A stretch of 6,339 nt of DNA. Source: Nitrospirae bacterium RBG_16_43_11. Its GTDB lineage: Bacteria > Nitrospirota > 9FT-COMBO-42-15 > HDB-SIOI813. A model generated the notes under the pieces. That model saw nothing but the letters and a program-made list of their open reading frames with translations, was not told where the DNA came from and ran no database searches. The stretch is taken from positions 347 to 6,685 of the forward strand of contig MHEI01000023.1 of NCBI GenBank assembly GCA_001805165.1. Direction: 5' to 3'. The position numbers and the translations under genes were made by a program. Shown here in pieces: positions 1-5,258 of this stretch (within the stretch, counting starts at the first letter, position 1; every line of letters starts with the position of its first letter).

Positions 1-616
1 ACCTGACATCATTCCCCATCACCTTCTGTATTATTCCCTTCAGAAGCGGGTAATGCGTACACCCCAACACCAGCGTGTCTATACCCTTATTTTTAAATCC
101 GCCCAGGTATCTTTCTGCCACAGCAAGTGTGACGTCATCATCAATCCACCCTTCTTCCACCAGCGGGACAAATAAAGGACATGACTGTCCAAATGTCTCA
201 ATGTCAGCATTTATCTCCCTGATCGCCTTCGTGTAGGCGCCGCTGCTTACTGTTGTTTCAGTCCCAATAATACCAACTTTACCGTTTTTCGTGGCACGGG
301 ATGCAGCGCGGGCCCCTGCTTCAACAACTCCTATAATTGGTATGGAAAATTGTTTCCTTAACTCACTGAGACTCACCGCTGAAGCGGTATTGCAGGCAAC
401 AACAAGAAGCTTAATGTTGTATTTCAAAAGAAAACGGGTATTTTCAATTGAGTACTTTACAACAGTCTCTTCAGACTTTGTTCCATATGGCAGACGGGCA
501 GTATCTCCCAGATACAAGGTATCTTCGTTAGGCAGAACAGTGATTATCTCTTTGAGGACAGTAAGCCCGCCGATACCTGAGTCAAATACACCTATAGGCC
601 CTTTGTTGTTAGTCAT
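1..616 (-). CDS. murI: Glutamate racemase (3' end cut off by window edge)
   Basis: Interconverts L- and D-glutamate in the cytoplasm without a cofactor, supplying D-glutamate for the peptidoglycan stem peptide. The first 205 residues are in the window; the family is usually about 260-275 long, so roughly 60 C-terminal residues lie beyond base 1. Visible hallmarks: the N-terminal DSGIGGL motif (residues 12-18) with its proton-handling Asp; LGDTARLPYG (36-45); the first catalytic Cys75 in VACNTASA; PLVEEG (151-156); and the second catalytic Cys186 in GCTHYP. Both half-sites of the two-cysteine mechanism are therefore intact. The ATG at 616 lies 5 bases after the mltA stop (622-624), with only a weak purine stretch (AATAAGAA) as ribosome site, so translation is probably coupled to mltA. 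Identification is very secure. Known alternatives in the superfamily (aspartate racemase, Asp/Glu racemase-like proteins) lack this exact motif combination. Confidence 0.96.
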   Translation of the reverse strand, partial: MTNNKGPIGVFDSGIGGLTVLKEIITVLPNEDTLYLGDTARLPYGTKSEETVVKYSIENTRFLLKYNIKLLVVACNTASAVSLSELRKQFSIPIIGVVEAGARAASRATKNGKVGIIGTETTVSSGAYTKAIREINADIETFGQSCPLFVPLVEEGWIDDDVTLAVAERYLGGFKNKGIDTLVLGCTHYPLLKGIIQKVMGNDVR

Positions 617-621
617 GGTTC

Positions 622-1734
622 TTATTTTTGCAATATGAAATACAACTCGCCTTGTTCTTTCATAGAACCTGCAGAATGTCCGGCTTCAACACCGGCTCCC
701 CAGAACAGGTCTACCCTGCCCGGGCCCTTTATTGCCCCCCCCTCGTCCTGATTAAGGACGAAGCGGTTAACCGGTTCCCATTTGAGTACCTTGCCGGATT
801 GATCAACTACAGGGGTTGTAGTTCTTATGAAAGATAGTCCCCCCCTTGGAAAGAGAGACGGGTCTGTGGCTATTGAATGACCAGGGGTCAGAGGTACATT
901 GATACTGCCATGTGCCCCTCCTTTAGCAAGCTTAAAAAATATGTATCGCGGATTCTGATACAGTATCTCCGACATATGATCCTCGTGTTCCCGGAGGTAC
1001 TTCTTTAATCCAATTATATTTGCTTCACCTGGTTTTAAAAGACGGAGTTCTAACATAAGCTTACCAATGCTTGTGTATAAATGGCCATTGTTGCCAGCAT
1101 AGTGAACCCCTATAGTGGAACCATCAGGCAGCTTTATTGTTCCGGAACCCTGAATATGGAGAAAATATGCCTCGACCGGGTCAGCGAGCCATGCAATCTC
1201 AAGCCCTCTCCCATCTAAAACCTTTTCTCCATCTATGTCGATACGTGTAAAATAGGTGGAGTCTTTCTTAAGGTCATCCGGCATGCGATAAAGCGGGTAG
1301 CGATATTTATCCGAAGGGTGAAGGCTTCCTTCTACCTCCGGGATGTAATAGCCAGTAAATGTAACATTTCCCTTTCCATCTACACCAGATGCCTTATACC
1401 ACTCAAACATGTAGTCCAGGAGCAGTTCTATCATTTCATTGGACTCTGCGGTATCAATAATCTGGAGAAGGGTCCTCTGAGTATTAGCAACCTCCCTTGC
1501 ATGGACTATCTTGCCGCCATAGTCAAATTCTGTTTTGGGATCAATTTTTTGCAGATATGAAAGGTTTGTGATTATAGCCTCCCGAAGCGCCTTCCGGTCA
1601 ATGTTGCCATATGCACGCGGCGGCTCAACGTATACAAGGGAATAGTTGCTGGTTGATGATGGCTGGTTGGCCTGAGTGACAGCGCAACTATTAGTTAAAA
1701 TTACCAGTAAGAATAGAATTAATATTTTACGCAT
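622..1734 (-). CDS. mltA: Membrane-bound lytic murein transglycosylase A (MltA), lipoprotein
   Basis: Cleaves the beta-1,4 bond between MurNAc and GlcNAc, leaving 1,6-anhydroMurNAc ends; expected to sit in the periplasm on a lipid anchor. With the ATG at 1734 the protein has 370 residues. Residues 1-17 form a short lipoprotein signal with a slightly non-standard lipobox (LTNSC, Cys17). The MltA barrel domain is recognisable by FTGYYIPE (126-133), EIAWLADPVEAYFLHIQGSG (179-198) and YAGNNGHLYTSIG (212-224). The C-terminal 3D domain shows VPLTPGHSIATDP (280-292), then DEGGAIKG with Asp330 and RVDLFWG with Asp342. By comparison with E. coli MltA, Asp342 is the catalytic acid (Asp308 there). A TTG at 1761 could add nine residues, but the GGAGG ribosome site would then lie inside the gene, so the ATG is preferred. 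Two G homopolymers (8 and 7 bases) occur in the coding strand. First clear gene of an mltA-murI operon. Confidence 0.94.
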   Translation of the reverse strand: MRKILILFLLVILTNSCAVTQANQPSSTSNYSLVYVEPPRAYGNIDRKALREAIITNLSYLQKIDPKTEFDYGGKIVHAREVANTQRTLLQIIDTAESNEMIELLLDYMFEWYKASGVDGKGNVTFTGYYIPEVEGSLHPSDKYRYPLYRMPDDLKKDSTYFTRIDIDGEKVLDGRGLEIAWLADPVEAYFLHIQGSGTIKLPDGSTIGVHYAGNNGHLYTSIGKLMLELRLLKPGEANIIGLKKYLREHEDHMSEILYQNPRYIFFKLAKGGAHGSINVPLTPGHSIATDPSLFPRGGLSFIRTTTPVVDQSGKVLKWEPVNRFVLNQDEGGAIKGPGRVDLFWGAGVEAGHSAGSMKEQGELYFILQK

Positions 1735-1746
1735 TATGAAATATGT

Positions 1747-1751
1747 CCTCC
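1747..1751 (-). promoter_or_regulatory. Ribosome binding site of mltA
   Basis: GGAGG on the minus strand, 12 bases before the ATG at 1734. The spacing is longer than ideal, but this is the only good Shine-Dalgarno sequence here. It rules against the upstream in-frame TTG at 1761, which has no such site. Confidence 0.6.
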
Positions 1752-1775
1752 GTATGATCAATCAAAACGTAACCT

Positions 1776-1892
1776 TCAAAAGATATCGGCGGAAATAGAA
1801 TCTGTCACTTCTGCCAGTACTGTCTCAGGGTATATGTTAAGATACAACAACGATAAGGAGAATGTTGCGAGGAAAATCCACATTTTCACCAT
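1776..1892 (-). CDS. Possible 38-residue secreted or membrane micropeptide upstream of mltA
   Basis: A short ORF of 38 codons from ATG 1892 to TGA 1776-1778, same strand as mltA and 41 bases before its start. The translation reads like an export signal: a short basic start (MVKM), about 17 hydrophobic residues (WIFLATFSLSLLYLNIY, residues 5-21), then PETVLA followed by EV, a plausible signal-peptidase site after Ala27 (V-L-A), and an acidic tail of 11 residues. It could be a real small protein, the remnant of a longer exported protein, or a chance hydrophobic ORF. Against it: no clear Shine-Dalgarno sequence before either ATG (codons 1 and 4). For it: orientation, position at the head of the operon, and the ordered n-h-c signal pattern. 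I recognise no family. Confidence 0.35.
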   Translation of the reverse strand: MVKMWIFLATFSLSLLYLNIYPETVLAEVTDSISADIF

Positions 1893-1978
1893 GACCAAAT
1901 TTAACATAATATTAGATAAAAGAAAAGAAATTCTTCCCTATTTGACAGAAAAGGGATTTTAGGCAAAACTTTCACGTG

Positions 1979-3355
1979 ATGGCTAAAAAAACCTACTCAA
2001 AAAGTCTTACCTATGCGATTAAAGACGGTATTTATTTTGCCATTATGGGGGGCGCCGGAGAAAGCTATATAAGTGCATTCGCAATATTCATGAAGTTATC
2101 CAACTCCCAGATTGGATTGCTTGCGTCAATACCTCAGCTCCTTGGTGCGTTTATGCAGCTGCTCTCTGTAAGTCTGCTAAACAGGCTTAAGAACAGGATG
2201 CCCATTATCCTTTATGGTGTTGCAGCACAGGCCCTCTCCTGGATACCGCTGTTATTACTTCCTTTGATCTTTAAACAGTATGCTTCTCTCCTCCTCATAA
2301 TTAGTGTTACTGCATATTACATATTCGGAAATCTTTCAACCCCTCCATGGAACAGCCTGATGGGTGACATTGTCCCTGAATCTAACCGCGGGGCATATTT
2401 TGGCTATCGTAACAGGATAATGAGTATATACAGCTTAGGCGCTATTGTTATTGGAGGCTTACTTCTTCATGGCACTGAAAAGGCCGGAAACCCGTGGATT
2501 GGTTTTTCGGTAATCTTTGTTGCAGCGATGATTGCCCGCCTCTTATCAGCGTATTCATTGTCTAAGATGGAAAACCCTTATTATCATGTAGACGATAAGG
2601 ATGATTTCAGCCTGTTTGAGTTTTTTGCAGGTTTCAGGCATTCAACATTTGTCCGTTTCGTAATATACACCGGACTTATGCATTTCTCTGTCATGCTGGC
2701 AGGTCCTTTCTTTGCTGTCTATATGCTCAGAGACCTGAAATTCTCTTATCTCCAGTTTATGATTGCCGTTTCAGTAGTTGTCCTTGCGCAATACTTTACA
2801 CTCCACAACTGGGGTAAATTTGGCGATAGATTTGGAAATAGAAAGGTGCTTGAGATTACAGGTTTTACACTCCCGATAGTTCCGGTGCTCTGGCTTTTCA
2901 CAGACAACTTCTATTTCATACTGGTTATACAGATGATTGCGGGATTGACTTGGGCAGGATTCAACCTGAGTATGGCAAATTTTATATATGACGCCATCCC
3001 TTCACCAAGGCTTGCAAAATGTGTTGCTATCTTTAACATAGTGAATGCCTGCGGTATTTTCTTAGGAGGCATTATAGGTGGATGGTTGTCAGGTTATCTT
3101 CCTGGCTCTATTGTAATTTTTGATATCAGTATAAATATCATATCTAATCTTCAATGGCTTTTTCTTCTCTCAGGGATTTCGAGACTTATCATGTCTCTAA
3201 TCTTTGTACCCACCCTTAAGGAAATACGGGAAGTTGAGGCGATCACATATAAAGAGCTTATAATTCGAGTTTCATCAATAAGACCCCTGTCAGGACTTAA
3301 ATTTGATCTTTTTACAGGCAGGGATAAGAAGAACGGTAGAAACAGTGATGAATGA
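1979..3355 (+). CDS. Major facilitator superfamily transporter, substrate unknown
   Basis: An inner-membrane secondary transporter of 458 residues, the normal MFS length, with about 12 hydrophobic helices in two halves. Between helices 8 and 9 it has a good MFS motif A, GKFGDRFGNRK (279-289). The equivalent loop between helices 2 and 3 (LLNRLKNRMP, around 67-75) is degenerate. After helix 4 comes GDIVPESNRGAYFGYRN (129-145), a charged loop typical of a broad uncharacterised bacterial MFS group. The central cytoplasmic linker (about 195-215) is acidic (DDKDD). The C-terminal tail after helix 12 (about 412-458) is charged and basic. A GTG at 1976 directly precedes the chosen ATG; neither has a strong ribosome site (only AGG at 1961-1963). 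The gene stands alone, diverging from the mltA operon and converging on the small gene downstream, so context gives no substrate. Family certain, specific function unknown. Confidence 0.9.
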   Translation: MAKKTYSKSLTYAIKDGIYFAIMGGAGESYISAFAIFMKLSNSQIGLLASIPQLLGAFMQLLSVSLLNRLKNRMPIILYGVAAQALSWIPLLLLPLIFKQYASLLLIISVTAYYIFGNLSTPPWNSLMGDIVPESNRGAYFGYRNRIMSIYSLGAIVIGGLLLHGTEKAGNPWIGFSVIFVAAMIARLLSAYSLSKMENPYYHVDDKDDFSLFEFFAGFRHSTFVRFVIYTGLMHFSVMLAGPFFAVYMLRDLKFSYLQFMIAVSVVVLAQYFTLHNWGKFGDRFGNRKVLEITGFTLPIVPVLWLFTDNFYFILVIQMIAGLTWAGFNLSMANFIYDAIPSPRLAKCVAIFNIVNACGIFLGGIIGGWLSGYLPGSIVIFDISINIISNLQWLFLLSGISRLIMSLIFVPTLKEIREVEAITYKELIIRVSSIRPLSGLKFDLFTGRDKKNGRNSDE

Positions 3356-3387
3356 CGCTGAAAATTCGCGGGTATTCTTCAGCGTCA
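3353..3387. terminator. Stem-loop between convergent genes, probable bidirectional terminator
   Basis: A perfect 10-base inverted repeat, TGACGCTGAA (3353-3362) against TTCAGCGTCA (3378-3387). After one bulged base, AAT/ATT can add three inner pairs, leaving an 8-base loop. The TGA stop codon of the transporter gene is the first three bases of the left arm. It lies between the transporter (plus) and the 108-residue gene (minus), where a shared terminator is expected. U-tracts are poor on both strands (CCTTTATAA on plus), so termination may be only partial, or the hairpin may mainly protect transcript ends. Confidence 0.6.
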
Positions 3388-3400
3388 CCTTTATAATGAC

Positions 3401-3727
3401 TCACTTGACAGTTGGAGGGGTGTTTCTCTTTAAGACTATCTTATCACCCGGATACTCAATTAATATCATATCGTCAGATAACTTCTCACTCCTCACGGCC
3501 CCTTCAATTTTGGCTTCTGTCTTTACAGGCTGGTACCTTTCCACTACCTTTTTCAATGTCTTGTTGGCATGGTCGAGTATATCTATAACCGCATTCAGGG
3601 CATGCTGCAATTCGGTAACTGCCGACTTCCAGTCTTGCCGTGCCATATAATAGTTAAACTTTGCGAGGTGTAATTCCATCGCTATTTTTGATGTCTGCGG
3701 GTCGCGCATTTTCTGTCCGTCTTCCAT
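3401..3727 (-). CDS. Small helical orphan protein (108 residues), function unknown
   Basis: I do not recognise this protein. It has no signal peptide or membrane segment, so it is likely cytoplasmic. Residues about 10-65 look almost entirely helical. The stretch AKFNYYMARQDWKSAVTELQ (22-41), followed by HALNAV, has the spacing of a single TPR-like helical hairpin (aromatic pair, then D-W-x-x-A, then A-L). A second amphipathic helix (47-64) follows, with IDILDHANK and a basic end. A linker (66-84) leads to a short predicted beta hairpin with DDMILIEYPGDKIVLKRN (85-102). The start is well supported: AAAGGAG lies 6 bases before the ATG at 3727, the best ribosome site in the window. It is monocistronic, with a 271-base spacer upstream and the convergent stem-loop downstream. 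A scaffold or protein-binding role is possible but unproven. Confidence 0.75.
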   Translation of the reverse strand: MEDGQKMRDPQTSKIAMELHLAKFNYYMARQDWKSAVTELQHALNAVIDILDHANKTLKKVVERYQPVKTEAKIEGAVRSEKLSDDMILIEYPGDKIVLKRNTPPTVK

Positions 3728-3787
3728 GGTCGTCTCCTTTGCTGTTCAATGATGTTTAATCTTCGTCCACACGTACCAATGTTTATA

Positions 3788-3809
3788 TTTTGCAAAATTC
3801 GTGCAAAAT
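3788..3809. repeat. TTTTGCAAAA palindrome within a direct repeat of TGCAAAAT
   Basis: TTTTGCAAAA (3788-3797) is a perfect 10-base palindrome. TGCAAAAT occurs at 3791-3798 and again at 3802-3809, exactly 11 bases apart, about one helical turn, so both copies face the same side of the DNA. A weaker GCAAAG follows at 3818. The element lies 61-82 bases before the start of the minus-strand 108-residue gene. It could be a protein-binding site for control of that gene. In AT-rich DNA, chance is a real alternative. Confidence 0.35.
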
Positions 3810-3909
3810 GTATATGAGCAAAGATTTCCTGGAAAATCCACAAGATAGGGTTAATATAGCAACTTTGCAGGAGACAAGATGACTAATTATTCCACAATAA
3901 GTAGTTAGT

Positions 3910-3924
3910 GTATAAGTTTTATAC
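3910..3924. repeat. 15-base perfect dyad in intergenic spacer
   Basis: GTATAA and TTATAC form a perfect 6-base inverted repeat around a central GTT. Such a short loop and AT-rich arms make a weak RNA hairpin, so an operator-like DNA site is more plausible than a terminator. No gene starts close by: it is about 180 bases upstream of the 108-residue gene. Confidence 0.3.
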
Positions 3925-3998
3925 GATATTGAGAAATTCTGACTGGATTAAACAGTTATAAATGAACACTTTCAGAGGCCGGGACTCATGTTATCTGG

Positions 3999-5165
3999 CT
4001 AAAGGGGTATTTTCGGGGGGGCATCGGGAGGCGTTACCAACCTGACTACCTTATCAGAATAAGAAACCTTTACCGGTACAAGAATGATTTTTCCAGAAAC
4101 AATACGACTCTTCTTTTTAAGTTTATTAGCTTCCCTGATAGCAGAAACCGTTGTCTTAAATTTCTTTGCAATCTTATAAACGCTGTCGCCTTTTTTTACC
4201 TTATATTTGTTATGTACGACCCTTTTATCAGGCAGAAGGCCATCAAAATTATCCAGGAAAACGGTTCCTATACCCCTTGGAAGGCGTAAAATATAACTGG
4301 ATTCGTTCAGAGGTGTAATATCGCCCTTCAATTCCGGGTTAAGAGAACGTATTAACTCAGGGCTAATGCCTGACCGCTCTGTAATAGTTCGTACGTCCAT
4401 TCCGGCTGGCACCTCCAGTAAGTCGTATTGAAAGGTCGGGACTTCCATGAAGGTAAAGCCGAAGGTCTCAGGATTTCTTGCTATTATCATTGCCGCCATG
4501 AACTTGGGTATATAGTTTCTTGTTTCAGCCGCCAATGCCCTGCTCTGCCCTATCTCCCAGAATGTAGATGAACTGCTGCCATCCAGTACCCTCTTTATCT
4601 TTCCACTGCCTGCGTTATATGATGCTAATGCGAGGGGCCATGAACCGAATGTTTCATATAAATCTTTAAGATGCCGCGCAGCCGCCCTTGTGGACTTGAC
4701 AGGATCTCTGCGTTCATCAATCCAGCCATTCACCTCAAGTCCGTAATGCGCCCCTGTGGAAGCCATAAACTGCCACATGCCTGTTGCCTTTGCATGCGAT
4801 CGGGCATTAACATTAAACCCGCTCTCGATCAATGGAAGAAAGGCAAGGTCTTCCGGCAAGCCCTCTTCTCTCAATATGTTCTTGATTATAGCCATATGCG
4901 GTATAGACTGATCAAGCCACTTCTGGAATAACTCACGTCTGGATGTTGTGAAAGATTGCAGGTATAATGCCGTCTTTTCCAATATGTATTGCGGCATATC
5001 TTCTGATGAAGCAATATTGTCAATGTTAAATATAGAATCGTTAAGATAAGCGGATATTGAAAAAGGATCTTCAGCCCTGGCTTCTTTATTTCCTGCAGCA
5101 GTAATAATGAGAACTGTCCATAACAGCACCATACTGCCGGTTAATAGTGATTTAACTGTCTTCAT
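3999..5165 (-). CDS. mltD: MltD-like lytic transglycosylase with SLT domain and C-terminal LysM
   Basis: A periplasmic murein hydrolase of 388 residues, predicted to cut glycan strands to 1,6-anhydroMurNAc products. Residues 1-31 are a Sec signal peptide with an A-R-A cleavage site before Glu32. There is no lipobox cysteine, unlike E. coli MltD, so it is probably soluble. The SLT (family 1) domain spans about 85-200: catalytic Glu114 in LPLIESGF, GMWQFM (129-134), DERRDP (150-155) and ALASYNAGSGKI (179-190). Residues 241-297 (EVPAGMDVRTITERSG and on to the YILRLPRG end) look like a degenerate LysM-type repeat. A clear LysM peptidoglycan-binding domain follows at about 319-365 (YKVKKGDSVYKIAKKF). 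The tail is proline-rich and contains a run of seven C. Only one clear LysM remains, against two in E. coli MltD. No Shine-Dalgarno is visible before the ATG at 5165. It is transcribed alone, divergent from the JAMM-like gene. Confidence 0.9.
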   Translation of the reverse strand: MKTVKSLLTGSMVLLWTVLIITAAGNKEARAEDPFSISAYLNDSIFNIDNIASSEDMPQYILEKTALYLQSFTTSRRELFQKWLDQSIPHMAIIKNILREEGLPEDLAFLPLIESGFNVNARSHAKATGMWQFMASTGAHYGLEVNGWIDERRDPVKSTRAAARHLKDLYETFGSWPLALASYNAGSGKIKRVLDGSSSSTFWEIGQSRALAAETRNYIPKFMAAMIIARNPETFGFTFMEVPTFQYDLLEVPAGMDVRTITERSGISPELIRSLNPELKGDITPLNESSYILRLPRGIGTVFLDNFDGLLPDKRVVHNKYKVKKGDSVYKIAKKFKTTVSAIREANKLKKKSRIVSGKIILVPVKVSYSDKVVRLVTPPDAPPKIPL

Positions 5166-5174
5166 AAGTGAGAC

Positions 5175-5203
5175 ATTATAATAATAAGGGAATCAAATTG
5201 CAA
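5175..5203 (-). promoter_or_regulatory. Sigma70-type promoter for the MltD-like gene
   Basis: On the minus strand: TTGCAA (5198-5203, four of six bases of the -35 consensus), a 17-base spacer, then a perfect TATAAT -10 (5175-5180). Transcription would begin near 5168, only about three bases before the ATG at 5165, giving an almost leaderless transcript. This fits the lack of a Shine-Dalgarno sequence before that gene. Confidence 0.5.
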
Positions 5204-5228
5204 CCTTATTATTAATTGGTAAGAGTAA

Positions 5229-5243
5229 TGGCATAAATATTGC
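5229..5243 (+). promoter_or_regulatory. Sigma54-like (-24/-12) promoter candidate
   Basis: TGGCATAAATATTGC matches the sigma54 pattern TGGCA-N6-TTGC, with GG and GC exactly 10 bases apart. It points to the JAMM-like gene. The implied transcription start, about 5255, is only four bases before the ATG at 5259. That is unusual for sigma54 genes and lowers confidence. No activator binding sites could be recognised in the short spacer. Confidence 0.35.
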
Positions 5244-5258
5244 GGTGCAAGTTTAAGT

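Larger units (their letters stand above)
3728..3998. other. AT-rich intergenic spacer with dyads and a weak minus-strand promoter candidate
   Basis: Lies between the minus-strand lytic transglycosylase gene and the minus-strand 108-residue gene. No ORF of useful length is visible on either strand. It holds a TTTTGCAAAA palindrome inside a direct repeat, the 15-base dyad at 3910-3924, and an imperfect 13-base dyad at 3975-3987 (one mismatched pair). On the minus strand an extended -10-like element, TGCTATATT (3853-3861), could drive the 108-residue gene with a leader of about 120 bases. Its -35 region is poor, so this is only a candidate. No convincing terminator follows the transglycosylase stop. 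Confidence 0.4.

Noticed and set aside
291..638. Plus-strand ORF of 115 codons
   Set aside because: It is antisense to murI, whose translation on the minus strand has both catalytic cysteine motifs intact.
628..1560. Plus-strand ORFs at 628-837 and 1318-1560
   Set aside because: Both are antisense to mltA, which is secure from its conserved motifs; neither product looks like a protein.
1942..1947. TTGACA upstream of the transporter as a -35 box
   Set aside because: No -10-like hexamer lies at 16-18 bases spacing, and the start codon is too close.
1891..1962. A 23-codon plus-strand ORF before the transporter
   Set aside because: The nearest GAGG is 18 bases away, composition is simple AT-rich, and it overlaps other signals; no reason to think it is translated.
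3303..3650. Plus-strand ORF of 115 codons after the transporter
   Set aside because: It overlaps the transporter's 3' end and lies antisense to the 108-residue gene, which has a much better ribosome site.
1871..3842. Shared 12-mer GGAAAATCCACA at 1871-1882 and 3831-3842, resembling DnaA boxes (7 of 9)
   Set aside because: Two imperfect copies nearly 2 kb apart, one of them inside the possible micropeptide ORF, are not enough for an origin or a repeat family.
3879..3908. A 9-codon plus-strand ORF with AGGAG five bases before its ATG
   Set aside because: The ribosome site is good but the peptide is tiny, and nothing on the plus strand follows that it could regulate.
4671..4931. Plus-strand ORF of 86 codons
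   Set aside because: It is antisense to the SLT domain of the MltD-like gene.
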